64,000 nt of DNA, from contig CBDCZB010000003.1 of the NCBI GenBank assembly GCA_965224415.1, positions 1 through 64,000 of the forward strand, given 5' to 3'. Origin of the DNA: DAOUJI01 sp965224415. Its GTDB lineage: Bacteria; Chloroflexota; Dehalococcoidia; Lucifugimonadales; JAGWBF01. Positions 47,195 to 56,338 of this stretch are shown piece by piece (position 1 is the first letter of the stretch; each line of letters opens with the position of its first letter). The notes below the pieces were generated by a model. That model made no database searches. It was not told where the DNA came from and saw only the letters and a program-made list of their open reading frames with translations. A program made the translations under genes and the position numbers.

Positions 47195-47520
47195 CCCCTT
47201 AGTGAATGGCCCGGATACGCCTGGAGCTCTTGCCGGATGAAGGTGAAGTGAAAGGAACTACGGCGCCCCAGTTAATTTGCGAAAAAGATACAATCTATGT
47301 GCCTATCTGTCAATATGTTCGTATTTGTACCTGCAATAAATACTACATACACTAATACGCGGACTATGCATAGCTACGACTCCGCCCCATTTTGTAGGGG
47401 ACCCTTGGAAAGACCTCCGTCATACAAGCGAAAGTCGTCATCCGAGGTCTCCTCAAAAGTCGGGAGGCGCTATCACCCAAACCCATTCCAAGGGAGGGGT
47501 AATTCAAAGGTCTCTTAACG
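47195..47520. other. AT-rich intergenic region
   Basis: No gene was found. The part 47280-47360 is markedly AT-rich compared with the flanks and probably contains the promoter of DUF1800 copy 2 (minus strand). No defined -35/-10 pair is claimed. Confidence 0.35.
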
Positions 47521-48447
47521 CTATAGCACGGCGATGGGGTTCACCGGCGACCCGGTGCCGCCGACGACCTTCAGCGGGGCGATAGTCAGCATGAATTCGT
47601 AGCGTCCTTCTTCGGCGCAGGCTATAGCCAGAGGTTCCAGAAGGGCGTTGTCCACCAGCCCCACTCCGTATGAGGATATGGCAGCGTGTATCGCCCAGGG
47701 GATATCGTACCCCTTTGGGTTGCAGTCCATCATGTCCCAAACGAGGATGCACACGTCGTGGTCACGGATGAACGGCATGCAGGAAACGTGCAGACCGGGC
47801 CTCGCTGACCCGGCGCGTCCCAGCCAGGGATGGTCGTCAGGGCGGGCCCTGATGCAGGCGTCCCTGCCGCTGTACACCACCAGTGCGTCCCCCGGCCTCA
47901 CCGACACACCCTGGGCCTTGGCTATGTCCTCAAGCTCCCACCCGTGGACGGGTCGATCTTCGGTCACGTACGGCTCATTGCGGAATTTAGGCACGTCGAG
48001 CAGCACCCCGCGAGTGACTATTGCATCAGCCCACTTATCCACTCCGCCGAATTTGGCGCCGTGGAAGGTGATCTCCTCGGCTGGGTCTCTACCGTTGTAC
48101 ATACGGCCGTAGTTCCAGATGTGGGAGATGGCGTCAAGATGGGTCGCCGCCGAGCCGTGAAAGGCGATGCCCAGGTAGTCGGCGGCATAGCCGCTGTCCG
48201 GGGCGACGTTGTGAGAATACATCCAGTGCTCCGCCGGGGTCGGGTTCCAGGGGGCCGGTTCTTTGGGGAAGGGCCTGCTGAGGGAGACCGTCCTGCCGCT
48301 GACCACCAGCTTTGCAGCCTCTATTCGCACTTCAGGAGTGATGAGGTTAACCGCACCCACGTCATCGTCGTCGCCCCATCGTCCCCAGTTGTTCCGCTCG
48401 TTGAAATAGGATTGCACCTCTTCGAACGTCGGCAGTCGCCTCTCCAT
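47521..48447 (-). CDS. Cyclase-family hydrolase (kynurenine formamidase-like)
   Basis: The 308-residue protein belongs to the cyclase family (PF04199): after WGDDDDVGAVNLITPEVR the metal-binding motif FHGSAATHLDAISH (HxxxxTHxDxxxH, about residues 110-123) is present, then WADAIVTRGVLLDVP and VRPGDALVVYSGRDA. Such enzymes hydrolyse amides or cyclic substrates, binding Mn or Zn; kynurenine formamidase and isatin hydrolase are members. The exact substrate is not known. GTGGAGGAGG precedes the ATG. Confidence 0.85.
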   Translation of the reverse strand: MERRLPTFEEVQSYFNERNNWGRWGDDDDVGAVNLITPEVRIEAAKLVVSGRTVSLSRPFPKEPAPWNPTPAEHWMYSHNVAPDSGYAADYLGIAFHGSAATHLDAISHIWNYGRMYNGRDPAEEITFHGAKFGGVDKWADAIVTRGVLLDVPKFRNEPYVTEDRPVHGWELEDIAKAQGVSVRPGDALVVYSGRDACIRARPDDHPWLGRAGSARPGLHVSCMPFIRDHDVCILVWDMMDCNPKGYDIPWAIHAAISSYGVGLVDNALLEPLAIACAEEGRYEFMLTIAPLKVVGGTGSPVNPIAVL

Positions 48448-49183
48448 CTCAGTACCTCCTCCACTGTTGAATTGAAACCGGGAATATCAAGCTGTCATGT
48501 TTCGTTCGCCAGCCTAGTCTGAGCTGGCTGGAGGGTTGGGAGCGTGGAAATCGTGAACGGATTGGCCGCCTCATTCGATTAACCACGTGGGGTTAAGGGT
48601 GTATACATTATGCCTGATTTCCGGGCCATGTGTTAGCCCGGCGGGCATATCAGGGCGTTTCACCACTGATAAATTGACTTGCTCCCGGGTCTTTGTTCGA
48701 CCTGCTATGTTAGCCCGACAAGCATCGGGATAGGTTCAGTAGGCAGAAAAGCCGCCGGCGGCGGTTGTCAGGGTTCGGGAGCCAACTGGGAAGTGATGAC
48801 GCCGTAGAAGTGTCCACACTGGGTGATGGGACCTCCGTGGCATATGGGGGGTTCCCGCGGGTCCGACAAAGGCGTGTGTATCTTCTCGTCTACTGTTTTC
48901 GGTTCCATGAACATCTTGATTCGTGCTCACGATATGTACCGGAAACAGTCCGCTAAGAACTGGCCTTGCGTATGCTGGGTTAAGTCTGAGCATAATGACC
49001 CCGATTTGGCCATATTCGAGAAACAGGCGAAACTGCTCCACATATTCCGAATTCTGGATTCTAATAATAGAAGCCAAATAGGATACAGTAGTTGTCAGGG
49101 CACTGCTGGAGATGGTCACGAACTTAAGACCTCTGGTAGTATGGGTGTCCCTCGAAACATTTAAAGAAATCAACTAAATTGCT
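48448..49183. other. Long intergenic stretch, no supported gene
   Basis: The frames here (for example 48736-49173 minus) have no domain or convincing start. TGTTAGCCCG recurs at about 48631 and 48707, about 78 bases apart, which is unexplained. The stretch divides the metabolic genes from the LRR gene array. Confidence 0.4.
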
Positions 49184-51295
49184 ATGAGAATTCCAATGGT
49201 TGGGATTCCGACGGTCGTCATGGGAGCGCTGGTCCTCATGGGCGCCGCCGCCTTTTCAGTGGGTTTCGCCTTTGCTCAGGGCGACACCGAGTTTGGCGCG
49301 GCTTCACCCAGCGATTGCTCCTTGGGCGTGGCCGTGCCCGATCCAGCCAAAAATACGGGACTGGTATCCGATTGTGTGGCGCTTCTGACCGCCCGGGACA
49401 CGCTGGCTGGCAGCGCCACGCTGAACTGGTCGGCAAGGTTTCCCATCGATCAATGGCAAGGCATTACTTTGACCGGATCACCTCTGCGGGTTAGTGAGTT
49501 AAACCTCTGGACCAAGAGACTAACAGGCGAAATACCGACGGAGCTGGGGAGACTTTCCAACCTGCGTGTGCTCCGCCTCAATAGCAACCAGTTGACAGGG
49601 CAAATACCGCCGGAGCTAAGCGAACTTTTTGACCTGGAAACGCTGGACCTATATAGCAACCGGCTGACCGGGGGGATACCGGCCGAACTGGGCGAACTTG
49701 CAAACCTACGATATCTGCACCTTATGGACAACCAGTTGACCGAGGATATGCCTCAGGGGTTGACAGGACTGGAAGCGCTGCAGTCGCTTCGCTTCTATAA
49801 CAATCCAGGTCTTTGCGCGCCGGTCGATGAAGGATTCCAGACATGGCTCCGGAGCGTCGAAGTAGTTCGCGGCAGCAGCTGCTCATCAATGGACTCGGCT
49901 GAGGATATGGCCGTCCTGGTTGAGCTCTACAACAACTTGGACGGGCCGAATTGGAGGAATAGCGCCAACTGGCTGAGCGACCAGCCAATTAGGGAATGGC
50001 ATGGTGTCACCAATGATCGGAACGGACGAGTCACTGGGCTGTACCTCGAATACAACCGGTTGGACGGGGAGATGCCGGCGGAGTTGGGCGGCCTGGCCAA
50101 CTTGCATGACCTGTCCCTATTGGGCAACCGGTTGACCGGGGAGATACCACCGGAGTTTGGCGGTCTTGCCAACCTGCACGCTCTATCCCTATCGAGCAAC
50201 CAGTTGACCGGAGAGATACCAACGGAGTTGGGCGGCCTGACCAATCTGCACGTGCTGTCCTTATCGAAAAATCAATTGACCGGCGTGATACCGGTGAAGC
50301 TTGGCAATCTTACAAACCTGTTGTGGCTGTACCTGGACAACAACCAATTGACCGGGGTGATACCGGTGGGACTGGGCGATCTTTCCAACCTTGTGATGCT
50401 GGAGCTATCGGCAAACCAGTTGACCGGTGGTATACCGAAGGAGTTGGGTCGACTCTTCAACCTCCAAATGCTGTGGCTTGACCATAACGAGTTAACTGGA
50501 GAGATACCAGACGAATTGGGTGGCCTGACCAACCTGGAAAGTCTACTGCTAAGCGACAACCTGTTGACTGGGCCGATACCTACGGGGCTTGGGGGCCTCG
50601 ACAATCTGCAAATCCTGCACCTCCAAAACAACAGGTTAGCCGGGGAGATTCCGGCTGAGTTGGGAGACCTCGAGAAGCTGTTTGCGCTCCACCTTTCGAA
50701 CAACCAGTTAACAGGGGAGATACCGCCCGAGTTGGCGGACATCCCCGACCTTCTAGAGCTGTCCTTAATGGGCAACCGGCTTACCGGGTGTATTCCCGAA
50801 GGCTTGAGGTACGCGTACTACAATGACTTGGACGAACTTGGTCTTCCGTTCTGCGACACGGCGCTGACCAGCCTAAGTGTTGGACCTAGACCGCTGTCTC
50901 CTGAGTTCGACCCGAACCATTTTCAGTACACGACGACGTCGGGGCTGTCGCCGGTTACGGTGACCTCCACTGATGAAAGCGGCGCATCCGTCCGGGTTTT
51001 GGACCAAAACGGCGATGTAGTTGCAGACGCCGACAGAGCTTTAGATGGTCATCAGGTCGATCTTGTAGATGGAGCCACCACGATTAAGGTGGAAGTAACG
51101 TCGGCGGACGGGCAGTCGGACTCTACTTACACTATCTTGGTGGTCTTCGAAGACTTGGCTGACCGATACGATGTAGACGACAACGGGGAGATTGATAGGG
51201 ACGAAGCCATCACGGCGGTGGCAGACTACTTCAGCGGGGCCATAGGCAGGGAAGAAGTGTTGGCTGTCATCATCCTATACTTCTCCTCCGGATAG
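49184..51295 (+). CDS. Secreted leucine-rich-repeat protein 1
   Basis: The 703-residue protein has a signal peptide (VVMGALVLMGAAAFSVGFAF, cleaved after FAQG region) and two LRR blocks. The first has about four repeats of the plant-like type (LTGEIPTELGRLSNLRVL). It is followed by a second capping segment that looks like a plant LRRNT (LVELYNNLDGPNWRNSANWL, WHGVTNDRNGRVTGLYLEYN), then about eleven repeats. The C-terminus holds a cadherin-like beta domain (LTSLSVGPRPLSPEFDPNHF) and an EF-hand-like loop DVDDNGEIDRDEA with the tail VLAVIILYFSSG. It probably acts outside the cell in binding or adhesion. Paralogues follow directly. Confidence 0.87.
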   Translation: MRIPMVGIPTVVMGALVLMGAAAFSVGFAFAQGDTEFGAASPSDCSLGVAVPDPAKNTGLVSDCVALLTARDTLAGSATLNWSARFPIDQWQGITLTGSPLRVSELNLWTKRLTGEIPTELGRLSNLRVLRLNSNQLTGQIPPELSELFDLETLDLYSNRLTGGIPAELGELANLRYLHLMDNQLTEDMPQGLTGLEALQSLRFYNNPGLCAPVDEGFQTWLRSVEVVRGSSCSSMDSAEDMAVLVELYNNLDGPNWRNSANWLSDQPIREWHGVTNDRNGRVTGLYLEYNRLDGEMPAELGGLANLHDLSLLGNRLTGEIPPEFGGLANLHALSLSSNQLTGEIPTELGGLTNLHVLSLSKNQLTGVIPVKLGNLTNLLWLYLDNNQLTGVIPVGLGDLSNLVMLELSANQLTGGIPKELGRLFNLQMLWLDHNELTGEIPDELGGLTNLESLLLSDNLLTGPIPTGLGGLDNLQILHLQNNRLAGEIPAELGDLEKLFALHLSNNQLTGEIPPELADIPDLLELSLMGNRLTGCIPEGLRYAYYNDLDELGLPFCDTALTSLSVGPRPLSPEFDPNHFQYTTTSGLSPVTVTSTDESGASVRVLDQNGDVVADADRALDGHQVDLVDGATTIKVEVTSADGQSDSTYTILVVFEDLADRYDVDDNGEIDRDEAITAVADYFSGAIGREEVLAVIILYFSSG

Positions 51296-51337
51296 AGTCG
51301 TCTGGGTCATTGACTGGGACCCGGGAAGGCGTAATTC

Positions 51338-53641
51338 GTGATTAGAGTGGGGTCGTTTCGCAAATTGGTTCTGGCAGTCGCAACGGCGGTCTTATTGGCG
51401 GCCGCTGCCTTTTCGGTGGGTTTTGCGTTTGCTCAGGGCGACACCGTGTCTGATACGCTTTTACCCAACGATTGCTCCTCAGGCGTAGCCGTAACTGCTC
51501 CGGGCAACAACCCAGGACTGGTGTCCGACTGTGAAACGCTGCTGGCGGTGCGAGACACCCTGGCGGGCAGCGCTACGCTGAACTGGTCCGCGGACACTCC
51601 CATCAGCGACTGGGAAGGCGTCGATGTGTACGGAACTCCGGAGCGTGTCATAGCGCTGAACCTGTACAATCGCGGGTTGACGGGTACGATACCCGCCGAA
51701 CTGGGCGACCTTGCCGATCTGAGCATCCTTCACCTCAATCATAATCAGCTGACCGGGCCAATCCCTTCTACAATGGGCAGCCTCGCCAACCTCCGATACC
51801 TTTACCTCGATGGCAACCGCCTGAATGGCCCGATACCCAAGGAGCTGGGCAATCTCGCCAACCTATTGGATATGTACCTCACCTTCAACGAGCTGACCGG
51901 GCCTATACCGGTGGAATTGGGCGACCTCACCAGTTTGCAAAGCTTGTACCTTTATCGTAACCAGTTGAATGGCCCCATACCCAAGGAATTGGGCTCCCTT
52001 ACTGGTCTTCAGAGTTTACAGTTGAGCGACAACCAATTAACCGGACGTATACCCAAGGAGCTGGGCAATCTCGCCCACCTTCAATTCTTGTACGTCCGTA
52101 ACAATAAATTGACTGGGTCAATACCCGGCGACCTGGACGGTCTCACTAGCATAAAAGCGATGGGCCTCAGCGGGAACGATCTTACCGGGAGCATACCTGC
52201 CCGACTGGGCGGCCTTCCTAGCCTGCGCTTACTGGAGCTTGGCCGCAACCGGTTAGTTGGCCCGATCCCTTCTGAACTGGGCAACCTTTCCAACTTGAAA
52301 AGTCTGGCACTCGACCATAATCAACTGACGGGACCGATCCCTGGCGGACTCGGCAGCCTCTCCAGTCTGGAATACTTGGAACTCAACCACAACCAGTTGT
52401 ACGGTTCGATACCTGCCGAGTTGGGGAGCTTGTCTGAACTGCGAATCCTTCGGCTTTACCAAAATCAGTTGAATGGATTGATACCCAGCAAACTCGCGAA
52501 CCTCGCCGATCTGAGGGAGTTGCATTTAGGCGGCAACCAATTCACTGGACCGATACCGACGAAATTGAGCGAACTGGCCAATCTGGAATGGCTGGACCTG
52601 TCAAATAACAGGTTGGCGGGCTCAATTCCTGCGGAATTAGGCGTCCTTACTAACCTGAAAAAACTTTACCTTAACTTGAGCAGGTTGACCGGTCCGATCC
52701 CGGCGGAGCTGGGCAGCCTCTCCAGCCTGGAAGAGTTGGTCCTCAGCAGAAACAGGTTGGGGGGCCGACTGCCCACCGAACTGGGCAACCTCTCAAACCT
52801 GCGGCTGCTGGAGATTGAAGAGGTCCAGCTGGCCGGTCATATCCCTGTCGAGCTGTCCAACCTCACCAACCTGAAAAAGATGTCCCTATCGGGCAACCAT
52901 TTGTTGGGACCTATTCCCTCAGAATTTGGAGAGCTTGCCGCTCTTCAAGAATTGACGCTTGATCGCAACCAGGTAACAGGCCCGATTCCCACAGAGTTGG
53001 GCGAGCTATCCAACTTGAAGGGTTTGATTCTCAACAACAACCTATTGACCGGGTCAATCCCGACTGAACTCGGTCGTCTATCCAATCTGGAATTGCTCCA
53101 TCTGTCGTCGAACCGATTGAGCGGGTGTGTTCCAGCGGCGTTGGAAAATGTGCAGGACAACGATTTGGGCCGATTGGGGTTGCCGTTCTGCATCCCGCCG
53201 CAAATTGCCCTGACCTCCCTGAATGTCGGGCCAAGGCCGTTGGTCCCGGAGTTCACACCTGAACACACCGAATATGTGACGGTTTCAGGCATATCCCCGA
53301 TCACGGTGACTGTTGCTACCAAGGATGATGCCTCCAGCCGAGTCTTGGACGAATACGGGGATGAGATACCCGACGCTGATACTGCTCAGGAGGGGCATCA
53401 GGTCGAGATCGGTGACGGTGTTACCGTCATCAGGGTTGAGGCGGCATCCCCAGACGGGGATACGGTCAACACCTACACCGTGAAAGTCACCTACGAGGAC
53501 TTGTTAGAACGATACGACTTAAACGACAATGGCGTCATAGACAGGGACGAAGCCATCACGGCGGTGGCGGACTACTTCAATGGCGCCATAGGGAGGGATG
53601 AAGCGCTAGCTGTCATCGTCCTCTACTTCTCCTCCGGATAG
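51338..53641 (+). CDS. Secreted leucine-rich-repeat protein 2
   Basis: The GTG-started 767-residue protein has signal MIRVGSFRKLVLAVATAVLL and A-rich continuation, an N-terminal cap (LLAVRDTLAGSATLNWSADT, SDWEGVDVYGTPERVIALNL), then about 20 LRR units of LTGPIPxELGxLxNL type without a second LRRNT. The C-terminus has the cadherin-like segment (LTSLNVGPRPLVPEFTPEHT) and the EF-hand-like loop DLNDNGVIDRDEA with VLYFSSG tail. It is secreted; binding role inferred. Its linker and 3' module are nearly identical to those of protein 3. Confidence 0.87.
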   Translation: MIRVGSFRKLVLAVATAVLLAAAAFSVGFAFAQGDTVSDTLLPNDCSSGVAVTAPGNNPGLVSDCETLLAVRDTLAGSATLNWSADTPISDWEGVDVYGTPERVIALNLYNRGLTGTIPAELGDLADLSILHLNHNQLTGPIPSTMGSLANLRYLYLDGNRLNGPIPKELGNLANLLDMYLTFNELTGPIPVELGDLTSLQSLYLYRNQLNGPIPKELGSLTGLQSLQLSDNQLTGRIPKELGNLAHLQFLYVRNNKLTGSIPGDLDGLTSIKAMGLSGNDLTGSIPARLGGLPSLRLLELGRNRLVGPIPSELGNLSNLKSLALDHNQLTGPIPGGLGSLSSLEYLELNHNQLYGSIPAELGSLSELRILRLYQNQLNGLIPSKLANLADLRELHLGGNQFTGPIPTKLSELANLEWLDLSNNRLAGSIPAELGVLTNLKKLYLNLSRLTGPIPAELGSLSSLEELVLSRNRLGGRLPTELGNLSNLRLLEIEEVQLAGHIPVELSNLTNLKKMSLSGNHLLGPIPSEFGELAALQELTLDRNQVTGPIPTELGELSNLKGLILNNNLLTGSIPTELGRLSNLELLHLSSNRLSGCVPAALENVQDNDLGRLGLPFCIPPQIALTSLNVGPRPLVPEFTPEHTEYVTVSGISPITVTVATKDDASSRVLDEYGDEIPDADTAQEGHQVEIGDGVTVIRVEAASPDGDTVNTYTVKVTYEDLLERYDLNDNGVIDRDEAITAVADYFNGAIGRDEALAVIVLYFSSG

Positions 53642-55190
53642 AGTCGTCTGGGTCATTAACTGAGACCCGGGAAGGTGTAAGTCGTGATTAGAGTGGGGTC
53701 GTTTCGCAAATTGGCTCTGGCAGTCGCGACGACGGTGTTATTGGCGGCCGCCGCTTTCTCGGTGGGACTGGTCTACGCCCAAGATTCCGAGGACACTGAG
53801 GCAGCAAACGACTGCTCTTCGGGGGTGGCTGTCCCCGACCCCGTCGAAAACGCGGGGCTGGTGTCCGACTGTGAAACTCTTTTGGCGGTGCGGGATACTC
53901 TGGCTGGCAGTGCCACCCTGAACTGGTCTGCGGACATCCCCATAGCCGACTGGCATGGCGTTGGTGTGGATGGAACGCCACAGCGTGTCACTCTGCTGAC
54001 ACTGGACAATCGAGGGTTGACTGGAACGTTACCAGCCGAACTGGGAATGCTTTCTAGTCTACAGGTGTTGGGGCTTGGCCTCAATCAGTTGACCGGCGGG
54101 ATACCCGCCGAATTGGGCAGTCTAGGGAATCTGACGAAACTCCACCTTTCTCAGAATCAACTTACTGGATCGATTCCCAAAACGGTGGGCATGCTCTCCA
54201 AGCTAGAGAGTTTGCAACTTCGATATAACCTTTTGTCCGGAGGGTTGCCCCCAGAACTAGGCAACCTTGGCAGTCTTACTTGGATGGATATTGCCGGCAA
54301 TGGACTGACCGGCCCGGTACCTGTCGAACTAGGGAATCTATCTAATCTGCGAGTGATGCTCCTATGGAGCAATCGGTTGACTGGTCCGATACCCGCCGAA
54401 CTGGGTAGACTGTCCAGCTTGATATCGCTGAGTCTTTCACGCAACCGGTTGACCGGATCGATTCCCGAAGAACTTGGAAGTCTTTCTAGTCTGCAAGGGC
54501 TATACCTCTGGGAAAATCGGTTGACCGGGTCGATACCCTCTCAACTGGGAAACCTAGTTAACCTAACAGAGCTGTGGCTGAGATACAACCAACTGACCGG
54601 CCCCATACCAACCGAATTGGGACGCCTGTCCAATTTGGAAAATCTCTACTTATCCTTCAACCAGTTGACGGGCCAGATTCCCGCAGAGTTGGGCGAGCTT
54701 TCCAACTTGAAACTTCTGCTGCTCGACAACAACCAGTTAACCGGGTCAATCCCCTCCGAACTGGGCAATCTCTCCAACCTGAACACTTTGCTCCTGTCAC
54801 CGAACCAATTGCTCGGATGCGTTCCAGTGACATTGGCGGACGTGCCGGACAATGACTTTTCCCAGCTGCACCTGCAGTTCTGCGATGTGCTGTTGACCGC
54901 ACTAAGCGTCGGGCCGAGGCCGTTGGTCCCGGAGTTCGCACCTGAACACACCGAATATGTGACGGCTTCAGGCATATCCCCGATCACGGTGACTGTTGCT
55001 ACCAAGGATGATGCCTCCAGCCGAGTCTTGGACGAAAACGGGGATGAGATACCCTACGCTGATACTGCTCAGGAGGGGCATCAGGTCGAGATCGGTGACG
55101 GTGTTACCGTCATCAGGGTTGAGGCGGCATCCCCAGACGGGGATACGGTCAACACCTACACCGTCAAGGTCACCTACGAGGACTTAGCTG
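53225..55190 (+). repeat. Near-identical 3' modules of LRR genes 2 and 3
   Basis: About 280 bases at 53225-53505 and 54908-55190 differ at only a few positions, far less than the LRR parts. The promoter-proximal linker and signal-peptide codons (51296-51440 and 53642-53790) are also close copies. This indicates recent tandem duplication or gene conversion. Confidence 0.8.
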
Positions 55191-55324
55191 ATCGATACGA
55201 CGCCAACAGCAACGGGACCATAGACAGGAATGAAGCCATTACCGCGGTGGCGGACTATTTTAATGGCTCGATAGGCAGAGATGAAGTCCTGGTTGTAATC
55301 AGCCTCTATTTCTCTTCTGCGTAG
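53684..55324 (+). CDS. Secreted leucine-rich-repeat protein 3
   Basis: The GTG-started 546-residue protein has the same signal as protein 2 (MIRVGSFRKLALAVATTVLL), a cap (ETLLAVRDTLAGSATLNWSA), about 12 LRR units (LTGPIPAELGRLSSLISLSL), the cadherin-like domain (LTALSVGPRPLVPEFAPEHT) and the EF-hand-like loop DANSNGTIDRNEA with SLYFSSA tail. It differs from protein 2 chiefly in repeat number, which fits expansion or contraction of LRR units. Confidence 0.87.
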   Translation: MIRVGSFRKLALAVATTVLLAAAAFSVGLVYAQDSEDTEAANDCSSGVAVPDPVENAGLVSDCETLLAVRDTLAGSATLNWSADIPIADWHGVGVDGTPQRVTLLTLDNRGLTGTLPAELGMLSSLQVLGLGLNQLTGGIPAELGSLGNLTKLHLSQNQLTGSIPKTVGMLSKLESLQLRYNLLSGGLPPELGNLGSLTWMDIAGNGLTGPVPVELGNLSNLRVMLLWSNRLTGPIPAELGRLSSLISLSLSRNRLTGSIPEELGSLSSLQGLYLWENRLTGSIPSQLGNLVNLTELWLRYNQLTGPIPTELGRLSNLENLYLSFNQLTGQIPAELGELSNLKLLLLDNNQLTGSIPSELGNLSNLNTLLLSPNQLLGCVPVTLADVPDNDFSQLHLQFCDVLLTALSVGPRPLVPEFAPEHTEYVTASGISPITVTVATKDDASSRVLDENGDEIPYADTAQEGHQVEIGDGVTVIRVEAASPDGDTVNTYTVKVTYEDLADRYDANSNGTIDRNEAITAVADYFNGSIGRDEVLVVISLYFSSA

Positions 55325-55367
55325 GATGTGAGACGAAGCCCGGTTAACACCCGATAGAGGCCGGAGC

Positions 55368-56204
55368 TTAATACGGCAGCCGGGTGTCAGGGTTTTCCCG
55401 CATGTAGTTGGCTTGCCGGACACCGAAGTCCTCTTGGAGCTGTACGGTCATTCCGCCGTCCACTACCAGGGAGTGGCCCGTGATGAACGCGGCCTCGTCC
55501 GAACTGAGGAACACCACGGCGTTGGCTACGTCCTCCGGCTTGCCCAGCTTCCTCAACGGGTATTGGTCCTCAAAGAAACGCTCCCCTGACGGATTGTCGT
55601 TCCAACCGGCCCGGAGGCGTTCCGTGACGATGTGGCCGGGGCAGATGGCGTTGATCCTGATCCCCATCGGTCCGAAGTCTGTGGCCATCTGCCTCGTCAC
55701 GCCTATGACTGCCGACTTGCCTGCCTCGTAGATCAGCTTTCCGGGGGCGGTAAGGAGACCATGGACGGACGAGATGTTCACGATGCTGCCGGCGCCCGTC
55801 TTACGCATCTCAGGCACAGCGTACTTGGCTGCCAGGAAAATGGACTTCACCAGCAGGGCCATTCCAACGTCCCACGCTTCTTCCGTGACTTCCAGGGCGC
55901 CGCCTTCTCCGCCGCCGTGGGCGGGGCTGTAGGCATTGTTGACCAATATGTCCAGCCTGCCCCATAGCTGAGTCGCCCGGTCGATCATCGCTTTGATGTC
56001 GCCGTGTCGTCCCAAGTCCGCCCGGATGCTCTCAGCCGTGCCCCCTTGTCTGCGGATAGTCTCAACGTTGGCCTCCGACGTGGCGTCGTCGATGTCCGCT
56101 ATCAGGACCTTGGCTCCCTCCTCGGCGAGCCGCCGTGCGCAGCTGCCTCCGATGCCCTGAGCGCCGCCTGTGACGATGGCCGCCTGGCCGTCCAGTCTGC
56201 CCAT
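55368..56204 (-). CDS. Short-chain dehydrogenase/reductase
   Basis: The 278-residue SDR has the Rossmann motif VTGGAQGIGGSCARRLAEEG, NNAYSPAHG, Ser in VNISSVHGLL, YEAGKSAVIG (catalytic Tyr and Lys as YxxxK), and GMTVQ near the end. Acidic ADIDD after the second strand suggests NAD(H) preference. It likely oxidises or reduces an alcohol or ketone; substrate unknown. GGAGGTGAGC precedes the ATG. Confidence 0.9.
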   Translation of the reverse strand: MGRLDGQAAIVTGGAQGIGGSCARRLAEEGAKVLIADIDDATSEANVETIRRQGGTAESIRADLGRHGDIKAMIDRATQLWGRLDILVNNAYSPAHGGGEGGALEVTEEAWDVGMALLVKSIFLAAKYAVPEMRKTGAGSIVNISSVHGLLTAPGKLIYEAGKSAVIGVTRQMATDFGPMGIRINAICPGHIVTERLRAGWNDNPSGERFFEDQYPLRKLGKPEDVANAVVFLSSDEAAFITGHSLVVDGGMTVQLQEDFGVRQANYMRENPDTRLPY

Positions 56205-56338
56205 TGCTCACCTCCGTATGCGAGGTCATTGGTTCGAAGTCAGCGACTTTGAAGATTTTTCAAGCCGTTGGAGGGAATCTCACTCAAGAGACCGCCTTCG
56301 GCCATCCACTAGGAACGCCGCTCTCCGCGAATGAAAGG

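Noticed and set aside
49184..55324. Eukaryotic origin of the LRR genes
   Set aside because: The plant-like repeat consensus also occurs in bacteria, there are no introns, signal peptides are bacterial in style, and the C-terminal module is shared by all three tandem genes.
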